Below are positions 36,201 through 51,200 of a stretch of 64,000 nucleotides of DNA, one piece after another. Each line of letters begins with the position of its first letter. Position 1 is the first letter of the stretch. The notes under the pieces are model-generated. The model worked only from the letters and a program-made list of their open reading frames with translations. It was not told the DNA's origin and did not search any database. The stretch covers positions 1 to 64,000 of the forward strand of contig CAYLTY010000007.1 in NCBI GenBank assembly GCA_964386705.1. Reading direction: 5' to 3'. Both the position numbers and the translations under genes were made by a program. The stretch comes from AM-0621 sp964386705 (GTDB taxonomy: Bacteria > Planctomycetota > Planctomycetia > Planctomycetales > Planctomycetaceae).

Positions 36201-39200
36201 GCGACAAACGTCATCACGATGAACGCTGCGCACAACTGGCAAACCGGCCAATCCGTGCTCTACGCCGTGGCTGGCGGTTCTGCGATTGGTGGCCTCGTCA
36301 CGACCAAGGCCTACAAGGTCGAACGCGTTGATGCGACCAGTATCAAGCTGCACGGCGATGATGGCGCCGTAGTCGATCTCACGACCGCGCCGCTGACGGG
36401 AACGCACACTCTGACCGCGTTCACCGAGTTCAATACTCAGAACCAGTCTTCCGGTGGTGTGAACGTCGTTAATGACACGATCACGTTTGCTCGCACGCAC
36501 GGCTACGTGAACGGCGAGAAGTTGGTCTATGAAACCAGTGGAACTCCGATCGGAGGTCTGACACCGGGACTCGGGCTGGTCTATGTCCTGCGTGTCGACG
36601 ATTACACGATCAAGCTTGCGGACACCTATTCCGACTTCAAAGTGGGCCGCGCGATCAACCTGCTCTCGCCCGGCGACGGCGTCCAGAAGTTTTATCGCAG
36701 TTTCAATAAGTACACCTTCAACACCGGCGTTGATGCCAAAGGCGCGGCGATTGAATTACCGGGACACGGCCTCGAAACCGGTGACACGGTGATCTACGAG
36801 ACTGATCCCGACTATCAGCGAGGTCGGTCGGTCTTGGATGGTCTGAAAGTCGGCGGCGAGTACTACGTCAAGAAGATCAGCGATTCGAAGTTCAAGCTGG
36901 CGCGCTCGGCAGGGGATCTGGAGGCCAATCGGTTTATCACCGTCACCAAGACGAATGGGGCCAGCAAGCTCCGCTTCAAAGAGTTCACCAGCACGACTAC
37001 TGCTGAACAGCTTGCAGTCGATGTGGTGACCGACACGATCTACACCATCGACGCGCATCATCTGCAGGATGGTCAGCAGGTGCGCTACTCGGCGAAGAGT
37101 CAAACGCCGATTGGTGGCTTGTCGGATGGATCAACCTACACCGTACAAGTCCTCAACGATCGCGCGTTCCGCTTGAAGTCGGGCCCGAGCAACGCCGTTG
37201 TGAACCTCACTTCAGCGGGAGTTGGCGTTCAAAGCCTGACTGCAGTCACGACGGGCACCATAGAACGCAGCTCAGGCGTCATTCGAGTTGACGTCGCCGC
37301 CGACACCATCATCTTCCCGACCGCACACAACCTGCTGGCTTCCGGCGAAGTGACGTATTCCGCCAACGATGGCGATGTGATCGGCGGCCTCACTGACGGC
37401 GGTCGCTACTTTGTGCGTGTGGTGAACGCGACGACCATCAAGCTGGAAAACGCGTCTCGGCAGGTCGTCAATCTCACGTCAGACGGCGGCGGCATTCAGA
37501 GCTTGCTGCGCATCAACGGCGCCACACTCAGCAATCCGAAGAACGAGATTCATGTCGATCTCAGCGGCGATCGCATTCTCTTTACGGGCGAGCATGGACT
37601 GACCGACGGCGAGTCCGTGCGCTATGAAGTTCCGACCGACCAGACCGCGATCGGCGGCTTGACGAATGGCACGAACTACTTCGTTAAAGTCGTCGATGAA
37701 ACGTCCATCGAGCTATCCACCACCGAGGGTGGGACGCGCATCAATCTGACGTCCGCTGGAACGGGCTCGCACCGATTCGCTCTCACGGATCGAGTCCGGT
37801 CCGTTGATTCCATCGCCGATATTGATGCAACCACAGACCGCATCAACTACGCGCTGGGCCACGGTTTTGAAGACGGTCAGCGCGTGCGTTTCGAAGCCAA
37901 CGGTGGAGCGAACATCGGGCTAACGAACAACACCATCTACTACGTCAAAGCGATTGCCGACGACGGCGATTCGCTGCAGTTGCGAGCCGCTCCGACGGGA
38001 GCGGTCGTCGATCTCACTCAGTCTGCGAATCGTGTGCAACCGCTCGCAGCCATCGAAGTCGAGATGCGCACGATGACCATTGGCGGGGCCGGCCTGCATG
38101 CGTTCGTTGGCCTGGGTGGTCCTGACAAGTTCGATCCAAACTTGGCCGAGGACTCCGACAACGATGACGACCCGTTCAATGACTTCGAGACCAACGACGA
38201 TGCGTTGGGCTTCTCGATCGACAATCTCGCGTTCGGCTTGGCGGTGCTCTCACCGATTGAAACCGACAGCAATCTGCCCGAGAGCTTCACGGCTTTGCGA
38301 GCAACCGCGGACGAAGTGGCACTCGTTGGCCTGGATGACGTCTTCACACTGACGGCTACCGGAATCGAAGTGCAGTTGAATCAGGGCGGAGAACTCGACG
38401 ACAAGCGCGGCCGCGCGGTCGTAAATTTCGCGGCGGGCGATGCTGACAACGATCAGGAGCCGGGGCTGTCGGTCAAAACGGGAACGGGTACAGATCCTGT
38501 CGTGATCGACTTCGTAGGCGAAGAATTTGCCAGCGCCACGATTGCTGAAGGCCATGCCAACATCGCGGGCATTGCAGACCTCACGGCAACTTTCTCCATC
38601 CATCAAACAGGAGTTGGAGAGGACTCGAAGCTGCTGATCGGTGCGACAGACGTCAATGCATTCCTGGGCGTTAATGGTACCGGGCTCGAACTGGTTGATG
38701 GCGAGCTGGGCATTGTGATGTTGCCCGGCCACGAAGCCGAAGGCGCTGATGGTCCGGCTGCGACCTACGCGATGCAGGGCAGCGGTGCCGTGACGACTCG
38801 CGGCCTGCCGGTGAACTTCAGCGGTACGGTTGAAATCAACGCCAACACCACGGGCGATGCCGTCGACGAGACCATTGAAGTCGGCGACGACAAGCTCAAC
38901 GTCAAGTTTGAAGACGGCGATGAAGTGCTGGAGATCACGCCGGGCAATTTCGACGTCAACATTGATGCGTACCTCGGCGAGCTGATTGATGACCTAGCCA
39001 GCGAACTGATCGACCAGAAGTCGGACATCAGCTACGAGGTCGATGAAGACGGCAATCGCACGGCGAACAGTGTGCTGACGGAATACATCCCCGGCACGAC
39101 AGCGACGCTGGATGACATTCTGGGCATCAGCAAGTTGCTCGGCGCGGGTGACTACATCCGTCACTACCTGCATCCCGATGAACTGCCCGCTGCCGGTGAA

Positions 39201-42200
39201 GATCCGCTGCCGGACGTTGAGCACTCATCCGTCGGACCGACGCTCAGCGGTCTCCTGGCGTACCTCAACGAGCATTGGCTCGCTACGTTGCCGGTGCAGC
39301 CCGATGATCTGCTGACGATGAACCTTACGCCTGAAGGCTTTGAGTTCTCGTTCGACGTCACGCCGACGTTTGATCGTCAGGTCGGACTGGCGTTTGGCTC
39401 GTCGCTCGAAGAGTACGGCGTCAGCTTCGACAGCGAAGCCACCATCGACGTGCAGGTGCAGGCCGATATCGACATCGACTTCGCCATCGACTGGGTGAAC
39501 TCGGACTTCGAGTTCAACATCAACAAGCTCGGAATGCAGGCCACGGCCAGCACCGACGACTTGTTGCTGAGTGCGACGATCGGCCCTGTGGAAGTCAGCA
39601 TTGGTGACGAAGACGGTGAACGCGGCGACGTTGAACTCAGTCTCGGTGGTGCGATCTCGCTGGTGAACGGCGAGTTCAACTTCATCGCTGGCGAAAACAG
39701 CATTCACGCCGACCTGCCGATCTACGCCTCGCTGGCTGGCATCTCTGTGTCCGGTGACGCCGTGCCGATGGTGCGTATTGATGGCGCACTTACAGGTGCC
39801 GATGCCGGACTGAGCATCGAGACCGAGAACTTCGACAAGTTCTTCGACTTCAAGAGTCTCAGCGTGCTGCAAGTTATTCAGATGTTCCCGGACGTCAAAG
39901 AATTCCTGGCGGATCAGGTCGCGGGCTCTGAGAACTTCCTTACTCAGATTCCGTTCGTGAAAGCCGGACTGAACGAGATCCTGAAGTTCGCGGAAGCCTT
40001 TGATGAAAGCGTCTATTCCAAGATCGACTTCAATCGGCCCCGGGTCGATCTGCAAAGTGGCAGCAACGGAGCCACCACGGCTGGCCAGAAGACGTTCACG
40101 GCCACGGGTGCGGACTTCACGAACAGCCTGAAGGATCAATACGTCTCGTTGCTCAATGGCAACACCATCGTCAGCACGTTCCGCATTACGGGTGTGACGA
40201 ACGGCACCACTCTGCAACTGGACAAGGCCCCGACGACGACCGGAACCGGACTGCGCTACGTCGTTCATCAGAAGATCGAGAAGATCAAGAGTCTCCAGGA
40301 GCTGACTTTGGCCGTGAATCGCGCCGGCGTGCTGCCGGCGGGTGTGCAGATCACGTTCGATCCCGTGACGCAGATATTGAGCATTCCGATCGGTTTCAGC
40401 GCTGCTCTCGACCCGATTGAGGCGCCGCTGGATCTCGGTTTCGATCTCGGCGACGTTGCTTCATTGTCGACGACGGCGAAGGGTGTCATCAATGCCAACA
40501 TTCGCGGTGGCCTGGCGCTCTATGTGGATCTCGATGGAACACCGGTGCTCGGCACGAGCGGCAGTGTAGCCAACGGTTCGAAGAATTTTACGTCTACGAC
40601 AAACATCTTCACCGAAGCCATGATTGGCGGGACGCTGACTATTGATGGCGAGCTGTTCGAGATCGAAGCCGTGGTGGATGCCAAGCACGCGACGCTGAAC
40701 AAGGCGGCGCCGCGCAACCTCACGAACCTGGCGTTCCGAGCAAATGCGGGCTGGGAACTTGGTATTCAGGATGCCCACTTAACGGGCGACGTTTCGCTCG
40801 ACGTCGAGAACTTCGAAGTGGCCGCTCAAGTCGGCTTCGTCGGATTGAAGGCAGGCGGAGCCGGTACCGGTTCGGGAGTGCATCTTGGTGCGACGGCGGG
40901 CATCTCGCTGGACCGCAATCCGAACGCGGTAACGCCCGGCGATCGGCGTTTCAGCTTCTCGCAGATCTTTGATGGTGATGCCGCTGATGCGCTGCAACTG
41001 GACTTCGAAGGCGATGCGTATGCACGGCTGAAAGGCCTGCGGCTGAATGCGGGCATTGGCAGTGATCTGCCCATCGCCCCGCAGGCGGAAGTGGCCATCT
41101 ATGTGCAAGATCTGCTCAACTTCGGTTCGATCCATACGGTTTATCAGAATCCCGCGCTGCCCTTTGTGCTGGAAGACGCGGTTGCGTCGCACACGGTTGC
41201 TCCGGATGAAGTTGTCATCGTGTTGCCGGATCTCGGCAAGGCCTTTGACTTCAGTGACATCAGCTTCCTCGACATCGTGCAGGGCGTGCGATCGGGTATT
41301 GAGTTCCTCGGCGATGCTCTGGAAAACGAAGCGTTCTACAACGAACAATTGCCGGTGATTAACCGCTCGCTGGGCGAAGTCTTCTCGTTTGTCGATGACT
41401 TCGCGGCAAAGGTGGAGAGCATTGCCGAGAACCCCGCCAGTGCCATCCAGGATGTGGAATCCATCATCGAGAACGCGCTCGGCATCACCGACGACAATAC
41501 GCTCGATCCGCAGGATCAAAAATTCTCGATGCGGCTGAATGGCACAACGCTGGATCTGCATATCAGCTTCGGTGCCATCTTCTCCGAGATGTACAATTTC
41601 AGTCTGGACCTGGGCACGTTGCTGCCCAATCTGCCGACGATCGGCACGCTCAGCGATCTGCTCGGCGGCAGCGGTAACATCCAGCTCGAAGCCTTCGCCA
41701 ACCTGTCCGTTGATGTTGGTATCAACTTTGGAGTTGGTGCGGGCCAAGAACCAGAAATCTTCCTGTACGACTACAACCCGACTCGCGACAAGCAGGTCAC
41801 GGCGGCGGCCAATGCTTTTACCGGAGTTAACTGGGCGGCTGGCAGCAGCTCACTCAACAATGCCAAGTACCTGCTCATCAAAGACGAATTCGCCGCCGCT
41901 ATTACTGCAGCCAAGGTAGGACAGCCGACCGGAAGCAAGGTGACCAAGATCCGTGCGGCGGTGGTGTCGTCAATTGATAACTCGGTCGGTGCGGGTGCCA
42001 ATACCGACTCGGTGTACGGAGCCAATCAACTTCTGGGCCGCCGTCAAATGACGCTGCAATGGCTCGAAGCGAAGCTGAGCCGCGATCTGGGTGTGGAAGT
42101 CACGCTCTACACGGGTCGCCAGGTTCGTTCGGCAAACGCAACCGCCGCCAGGGCGGTGGCGAGCTTCGAAGACGTCGATATGACGCTGCAAGTACCGGTC

Positions 42201-45200
42201 ACCGCCGATAAGGCGCGCGGTACGAATCTCACGGTGGGGGCGCGAGTCGCTGGCACGAATCTCGAACTGGGATTCAGGGCCGGGCCAATCGCGGTCGGTG
42301 TCACGGGTGGCTATGCGGTGCTCGATGGTGACGGCAAAGTCGCCACGAAGGACTACGCGACCTTCACGGTGGCTCTGGATCAAAAGGCGAACACCGCTAA
42401 CGATGATGGCAAATTCCATCTCGCCAGCGAATCCTTCGGCGACAATCTGCGATTCGATTTGACCGGAGCTTTCGACGTCAACCTGCCCGTGCGGATCGAC
42501 TTGGCTGGTTTCTCGTACCAGTTGCAGGCTCCGTTGCGGTTGCAGACCAATCCCGTCTATGCCGGGCAAGGCATTCGCGAACTGTTCAACGAGTTGACGA
42601 ACTCGCCCAACCGAGGTTCTCAGCCGGCGCTGGTCTATTCGTACCCGGACATCGCGGCCGAGTTCGAAGCACTGGGTGGCAGCTTCTCGATTGTCAGTCT
42701 GATTAACGATCCCAGCATCGTGATTGACGGCATCGACACGGCGCTGGGGTCGATTGAAGACGTCTTCGGCAGCAACATGGCTTCCGACCTGCCGCTCATT
42801 GGTGACAAGCTCAAAGAGGCATCGACGTTCCTGGGCGGTCTGCGGACGGGCATTCTGTCTGATCTCCGCGAGAAGCTCAGCGGCGATGGCAAGCTGATCG
42901 AACTGGTGCAGGACTCGCTGTTTGACCTGTTTGGTCCCAACCACCTGGACATCCTGCGCGACAACAATGAAGACAACTCGATTACCAAAGAGGACGTTGT
43001 CATTGGCTGGTACGACAAAGACGGCAACCTGCTGGGCCGCTGGACCAAGGGCGGCGGCCTGCCCGCTGGTGAAGTCGATGCGATTCAATTCGACGTGGGG
43101 CTCGGTGGCCTCATCTACGGCGATGGTATTGATATTCCGCTCGACGTTGACCTGCCTGGCTTCGCGTTGAATGTCGACGGTGGCTTCGCGATCGAATTGG
43201 GCTGGGCGTTCGATTTCGGCTTCGGCCTGTCGGTCGCCGACGGCTTCTATCTCACGACGAACACCAACGAGGAAGATCCTGAGTTCTCTTTCACGATCGA
43301 CGTGTTCCTCGACGTTTCACCGGAAGATCCGGGTGTGACAACGGCGTTCGTGGGATCAGGCAAGCTGCTGTTCTTCAAAGCCACCATCGAAGATCAGGAC
43401 CGCGATCCGAACGCTCCCGGTTTCCAGCCCAGCGGTGTCACCGGCGGCCTGACGATTGACTACACCGGCAACAGCGCCGGTCGCATGACCCTCAATCACA
43501 TCCTGTCGCAACCACTCACCGAGATCTTCGATGTCAACTTCGGCGTTGAAGCGGACGTGAAGCTCGGCCTGACGCTCGAACTGGACGGCGTGCAGGGGCT
43601 GCCGAAGGTGAAGGGTGACCTCGCCATCAACTGGGAATGGGATATCCAGAACGGTGCCGGTACTCCGTCGATCGAACTACAGCGCTTCCGCGTCGATGTG
43701 GGCTCGTTCGTCAGCGACTTCCTGAAGCCGATCGCCCAACAGATTCAGACAGTCCTTGAGCCGTTCCGTCCAATCGTGAATGGCCTCACGGCGGAGATCC
43801 CGGGACTCGGAGTGATCATCCCTGATCCGAACCTGATGGGGCTGATCAATCTGATCCTGAAGATGCAAGGCAAGAAGCCGATCAACTGGGCCTTCGTGTA
43901 TGCCGCGAAAGACATGCTGGACCTGGTCGATCAAGTCAATGCGATGCTGGGCGAGAGCGGCGAGATCTATCTCGGAACTCTGGCAGGGCTCGGCACAAAG
44001 GCCGCGTCAGCGCGGCAGGCAACGGAATCTGAACTGATGGCGTTGCCCGCTAATCTGCGCAATGGCCTGAGCCTCAACGGCCCGGCCGGTCTAGCGAATG
44101 GCCTGGGTGGGATCTCTGGCAAATCGAAAGGCGGCGTGAATGGTCCGGCAGGATCGTCAACTCCACGCTCCGGTTTCAAAGCCTTTGAGTACATCAAAGA
44201 CATTGGCAACTGGATGAACCTGCTCACGGGCGGTGATGCGACGCTCTTCACGTACGAGATGCCCCTGCTGGAATTCAAAGCTGACTTCAGCGTCCCGCTG
44301 ATTCGTGTACCTATTGGACCAGTAGTGCTTGGCGTCGATGCCTTTGGTGGCTTCCGCGCCGCTGTCGATCTGGCGTTTGGTTACGACACCTACGGCATTC
44401 GCAAGGCGATCGAGACCGGCAATCCGCTGTATGCGTTTGACGGCTTTTATGTCTCTGACTTCACGCTACCGCAGTTCCAGAACGGCAAGATCGTGCCGGG
44501 TACCGGCGGTCAGGAGAAGGATGAGTTCACGTTCAACGCGACAATCGGTCTGGAGGCGAACGTCAGCCTGGCGATCGTCAAAGCCGGACTGCGGGCGGCG
44601 ATTGAACTGGGCGTCGGTGCTGACCTGCAGGACATCGCCCGCTCGAAGCTCATCAAGGATAGAGACGGCAACGTCATCGACGTGCAATGGGTCAGCGATG
44701 GCAAGATTCGCGGCACCGAAATCGCCACGATGTTCGAGTACGAGAACGGTGGCTTCGCGAACTTGTTCAATCTGCACGCTGGAGCGGATCTCGTGGGCAG
44801 CGTGTTCGTCGATATCTTCGCGTTCTTCGGCTACGTGAACATCATCGACCTCGAACTCTTCCGCATTAACCTCTTCGAGTACGAGTACAACGCGCCGCGC
44901 GTGCAGCCATACCTGGCGCGACAAGTGGGTTCGACGCTTTATGTGAACGCGGGACCAACCGCCGGTGACCGGCGTTACTTCAACACGGAAGACGGCAATG
45001 AGACCTTCATCGTCACCGGTGCGAACGGTACCGTGAATCTGGAGTATGACGAGTGGTATCAGACCTATACCGGAGTGACGAAGGTCGTCGCCGACATGGG
45101 TGCCGGCGATGACGTCTTCGATGCTTCTCGCTTGAAGAACGTCACGATCGATGTGCACGGCGGGGCCGGTGAAGACAAGCTGTTCGGGGGTAGTGCCGGG

Positions 45201-48200
45201 GGCACGTTAAGCGGTGGCGGGGGTGATGATCGTCTCACTGGTAAGGATGGTCGCGATACTCTGATTGGCGGTACGGGCGAGGACCGTCTGATCGGCGGCG
45301 AGGGTGACGACCGGCTGGAAGGCAGCGAAGGCGTCGACAACCTGAACGGCGGCGCTGGCATTGATACCTACGCCTTCTCCGGAGATTTCGGCGTTGACCG
45401 CTTCCAGGATCCAAGCGGCGATGTAGCGTTGGACTTCGGCGAGACGATTCAGAAGCTGACGGCGACTGTGGCTGCCCGTGGCATCGAATTCTACGACGCC
45501 AACGAGAACCGTATTCGAGTGCCCCGCGTGCCAGTGACGAATATCCAGCTCGGCAAGAACGACGATACGTTGTTCATCGCCGACTTCCCCGAACGGTCCA
45601 TCACGATCTCGGATAATGGTGGCAGCGACAGCTATCAGTTCAAGGCCGGTCGTGCTCAGTCCACGAAGGGCAAGGGCACGTTCACGATCACGGATAAAGC
45701 CGGTGCGTTTGACGAGATCAGCATTGAGCAGACCAATTCCGGCACGCCGCTGGAACTCGGTTCGTTCGTCGTCCTGAATGGTCGCGAAGTCATCAACTAC
45801 ACAGCAGGCGTCGAACGACTGACGGTCATCGGCAAGGCCGCGCAGTATGATCATGACCACATTCTGGACTTCGGTGGCAAGGTCACCGTTAAGGCCGTCG
45901 GAAATGAAGCCGGCATTGATCTCAAGACGACTGGTCTGCGCATCATCGGCGACAAGTTCGAATCCGCGAACCGCATCAAAGCCGCGCACGTGATTCTGGA
46001 AACGCTGCGTGACCTCAACATCACTCAGCGCATCAACGCCGGGAACGATGGCTACATTGACGCTCGCGTCTACTCGGACGGCGCCAACATTCGCCTAAAG
46101 AACGATCTCCTCGTATCCTCGGGCGACACCTTTAATAACGAGGGTGCTGGTTGGGTCCGACTGACCGCACCGGATGGCTCGATTATCAATGACACCGGCG
46201 CATACATCCGTGCTTCAGGCAGCCATCTGATTGCCAAAGCCAAAAACGCGATTGGTACTACCGCCGCGCCAATTCTGACACTCGTGCGCAGCTTCAACGG
46301 CGTGACATCACTACATGGCAAGGGTGATATTGTCATCGAAGAAACCGATGACCTGAACCTGATTCAGCAGGGGCAGTTCACTCCGCAGGAGAATCATGGC
46401 TTTGTGATTCCGCAGCTCGCCGAAACTCCACAGTGGCTGGCAGATGCGACCTGGGACGACAAGCTCAGTAGCGATTGGCGTGATGAGATCGTGGACGGTC
46501 ATGATCGCTTCGCCATCGCGAGCGGTAACGGCAATATCGATGTCACGATTCGCGGCCGCGACGCATTACTGACTCACCAGACCGGACAGATCAACGCCCG
46601 GGCAGTGGGCTCGGACATCGTGGTGCGTGCCGACGACATGGACTTCACCAGCGGCGAGAACAAGATCATCGGCACTGGCGATCTGGTGTTGCGAGCTCGG
46701 CAAGGCGCGGTGGATTACTACCTGGGTTCGGCCGCTGAAACAGCGCCTGGTGACGATCTGAGCCTCTTGAGCCGCGATGGCACGTTCAATCTGTCCGTGC
46801 GCGACTTCGCGTCCATTGCCGATGACTTCACGATCGTCAGCGTTGGACATTCCGAAGCTGGCAAGCAGATGCGCATCGGCGATATCGAAGATGATCCGGT
46901 GATCAAGCTCGGTTTGATGCCACGCGACGTGAACGCCGCACTGCACAATCACACTCGGTTCGTCGCCGAGACCATGTACGTGCAGGGCGACGTGCAGGCT
47001 CCCGATGATCTGCTGGAACTAGTTGGCCACCGCATTCAGGTGAACTCGCAGAACTATCACGATCTGCTCGGCCTGCCAGACTCGCAACTCAGCGGTAAGA
47101 CGGTGCAGATCACGGCGAAGGAACAACTCGTCGTGGTCGGCAAGATCGTGGGCCAGGACCGCGTTGATATCGACATCACGGAATCGAAAAACAAGCTGCC
47201 GTTCTTCTCGTTCACGAATGAAGTGGTGAGCTTGAAGTCGGATGTCGGCAGCCGCATTGAAACTCTGAATCCGGGCAGCGTGATCGACGTTGATGCGAAT
47301 CGCAGCATCCAGATTGCGGGCGTGGTGGAAGTGCACGGAGCCAACTCGACGGCGGACCTTGATGCCCAAACGAAGATGACCGTGCTGGAAGGCGGGCTGA
47401 TCGTCGGTCGTGATGCGAACGCGCTGTTGCGACTCAACGCGGGCGATCTGGCGTCAGTGATGCCGGGCGGTGCAGTGACGGCCGGTGCGCGATTTGATGA
47501 CGTCAACGGTCGACCCGTGGCAGTGCAAACGGCAGCGGGTGCGGATATCGAAATCAGTTCGCCGCACGAGCTCTTCATTGGCGGTACGGTCACGTCGTCG
47601 GACGGCATGAAGCTCAATTCAGGCACGCCGAAGTTCGATCACTCCGACTACTTCAGCCAGATTGCGTCCGCATCACCGAATCATCCGTTGCTGCAGCAGA
47701 AGCAATACGGCGTATTGCTGACCGGCACGCTGACGACGCTGGCTGCCGACAGCCAATTGACGCTGGCTTCCGATGCGGAAGTCATCATTCGCGGCAACAT
47801 CAACGTACTGGGTAACAATTCGGATCTGTTGCTGCAGTCTGATAAGTTCGTCTACGTCGAAGGCTTCGTTGATGTTCGCGACAAGATCGCGATTGAAGGC
47901 GGTCGTTCGGGTGGCAGCAGCCCCCTGACGCCTTCGGCGTTGAACTCGAACGTCATCCCGCCACCTCCTCCATCGGCTGACAATTCACCGCCACCCGTGA
48001 CACCGGTCACCGGCAGCAGCGTCTACGTTCATCCCACGACGCGGATCATTTCGCGACAAGCGGCCAGCACGATCTCCATCGCTGGCGAGAAAGACGTCGA
48101 CATTCTCGCGGCGATTGTCGCTGGTGGAACGATTGGCAGCAGCGGAGTGACCTTCGCTGGTGACGACTCGCGTATTGATGTGGTGGCTGGTGAGCAGGCT

Positions 48201-51200
48201 TTCCTCGATTCCGGCCTGCTGGCGTCGGGCGTTGTCATTCTGACGGGTGGCACACCTGGCAGCGACGACGACTTCCTGCTGTCTGGCAATCGCTTGAGTG
48301 TGCTCGTCACGACGGCCGGTGGCATCACGTCCGGCGGCATGACAGCCGACAATTCTGGCGGCGGAGTACGCATCACCGGTCATGGCGACATCGAGTTGCT
48401 CGGCCATATCACCGCCGGTGGCAATGTTGCTCAGAGCTTTGATTCGAAAGGCAACTATCTCGGCGAGACCGTCACGTACTCGAACGAACCCGCGTCGCTG
48501 GTAGTAACGACCACGGGTCGCGCCTATGTCGGTGGTCACACGAAGAATCAGGCTGGCCAAGTTGTCGAGACCGGTGGCATCCTGCGTGCGGCTCATCTGA
48601 TGGACATTCACGGCACGACGCACACTTCGCAGAACGCGTTGCTGGTGCACGCCGCGAGTGAGATGAACGTCAACGATCCCAATGGCACGATTCGCATGAC
48701 GTCCGGGCAGAATGCCTCCGTGCTGGGCCTGTTCGTCGCTGGCGGTGTCATCAATACCGTGAATGATGCCAGCGGTGCCTATCTCGGCCGAGTGCCGGTG
48801 TACTTCAACGGCGATTCGACGGTCGATCTGTTTGCTCAGGGCTCCATCGACATCGGCCAGGACATGGTTGCCGGCCGTTACCTCAACGTGACGACCGTTT
48901 CCGGTGCGCTGACCGTGCAAGGTTCAGGGCGTCTGCAGACCTTGCGGCCTAACAGCGAGATCAATCTGAACTCGGCGGGAGCGGTCAACATCCTGCCGCC
49001 CGGTCACCTCAATGAATTCGAAGCGCAAGGCTTCATGGTGACCTCCAATGGCAAGCTGACGCAGGATGTGACGCTGCACATCACGATCGACAAGGTCGAC
49101 TTCGTCTACAGCGGCACGGCCAGGATCACTGTGGCTCAAGCGGCCAACAACACGGGTATTGCTGATCTCCAGGCGGACATTCAGGCCGCTCTGGAAGCGG
49201 GAAGCTACACGGTCATCAGCTCGAACAATGTCGCACACCCAGTCGGCTCGACATTTACGCAACTGGCGGACGATCCGACAACGACGGGCATCGTCGACCC
49301 GGACATGCAGGTCAAACTGCGCAACGGCAAGTTCGTCTTCACGAGCCCTTATGCCTTTACCCTGGATGCCTCGACGCAGAATGGATCGCTTGTCGGTCTG
49401 ACGTTCCCCAACAATGCGGCGCTGAATTCTTCTCGCCTCTATGCGATTGATGCGCCGCAAGCGGGATCGGTCGTGAATCTTGGTATCCCCGCCGCAAACG
49501 GTCAGCCTTCACCAACCGGCAAGCTGTCGATCGGCGGCAAGGTTCGCGGTTACTCAGCGATCAACCTCAACAGTGGCACTCCGGCGAGCGGTGTCGATAT
49601 CGACCTCGGCCCAACTGGTGTGCTGGAAACGATTGACGGTGATATCAAGTTCTCAGCAGGCAAGTACGGCGACATTCGTGGCAGCGTGATTGCACACGGC
49701 GTTGGCCGCGACGTCGTTCTCAATGCCACCGAGGCCATTCGCCTGCGTGGCCGCGTGGAAGCCACCGACGACATCATCGTGTCGGCAGGCGCCACTGTGG
49801 TGCCGGGACAGACCAGCGTGCAGATCGATGGCACCAGTTCCTTCAGTTCCAGTACCGGCAAGATCCAGATTACCGGTTTGAACGATGTGCTGGTCGATGG
49901 CGTCATCTCCTCCAATGGCGGTGGTTTGCAGAAGATTGAACTGCGTTCTGAGCAAGGGACCCTGACCGTCGGCAAGACGTCGGGCCGGATTGAATCCGAC
50001 GCGCCGATCTACCTCACCGGCAAGAACGTAGACGTGCAGGGCGTCGTTCGCAGCACGCGAGCACCGGCGGTGAATAGTTCAACGCCGACCTACACGATCA
50101 CCATCGACGCGGATGACACCACGAAGATCAATGGCGACCTGCAACTGACGGGTTCGATCCTGATCAACGGCGACAAGCGTGTTGAGATCTTCAACACGAC
50201 AATGGCCGTGACGACTGCGGGGGAAGAAATTCGCATCACCAGCGATGATGTCGTCTTTGGCAAAGTGGTCACAGATTCGAAGGGCAAGCGGACTCAGCAG
50301 GGCGCTGTTGTTGCGGCGAAGACCAAGCTCGATATCGAAGGCAAGAACTCCGTTGAAGTCGGCTCAGGCTCTATCCTGCTGACCTCTGATACTGGCAGTG
50401 AGATTGAGATCTCGGCTGACACGGTGACCGTAGCCGGTTCGCTGCTGGCGGGCGCCAACATCGTCAACAATGCAGTGGTCTGGAACGGACATGACGCGAC
50501 GCTCGATATCGACGCAAAGAATTCCGTCGTCTTCGGCGGCATCGGCGTCGATGTTTCGGGCAAAGATCAGGTGGTCGGTGGCACGGCAAACGCGACGGGC
50601 AACATCGCCATTGACGTCGCGGGCGGTACGGAAGACGTAAGCGTCTCGGTGAACTCACGCAGCCGCATCTCGGTCGATCCCGATCGAGTCACCGGCGCCA
50701 CACACGCTCATCAGTTGAATATCAATGCCAGCAACGACGTGCATATCTTCGGCGTGGTTGAAGCGTTGCACCAGGATTCGACGCTGCGAATCGATACGGA
50801 CGAGATGCTGCTAGTCGATGGTATTGTGCAGGCCGATGCCGCGCTGACACTGATCGGAGACAATGATGAAACCGATGTCTCGTTGCTCGTCAGCGAAATC
50901 GTTCTGAAGACAGACAGCAAGGGCAATTTGCTGAACAGCAACGACCTGCCACTGGGTCCCAATGATGAACCGGTTCGATTGAGCGGCGGTTCGATTGGCA
51001 CCTTGGCCGGAGGCACAATCACCATCACTGCAGCGGAAAAGGTTCTGCTGAGCGGCAACGTCGGACAGCCGCGTACTGAGAAGAATGCTGTGACCGTCGA
51101 TAACTCGTCGGTCTCAATCACCGATGCCACCGATATTGTGATTTCGGGAAACGTGCAAGCGTTGGATCTGATCTCGATCCTCTCGGGCACGGTCACCGTC

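Noticed and set aside
41970..43088. Minus-strand open frame of 372 codons inside the giant gene
   Set aside because: It has no recognisable domain and mirrors the strong codon bias of the coding strand; several such antisense frames exist along the giant gene.
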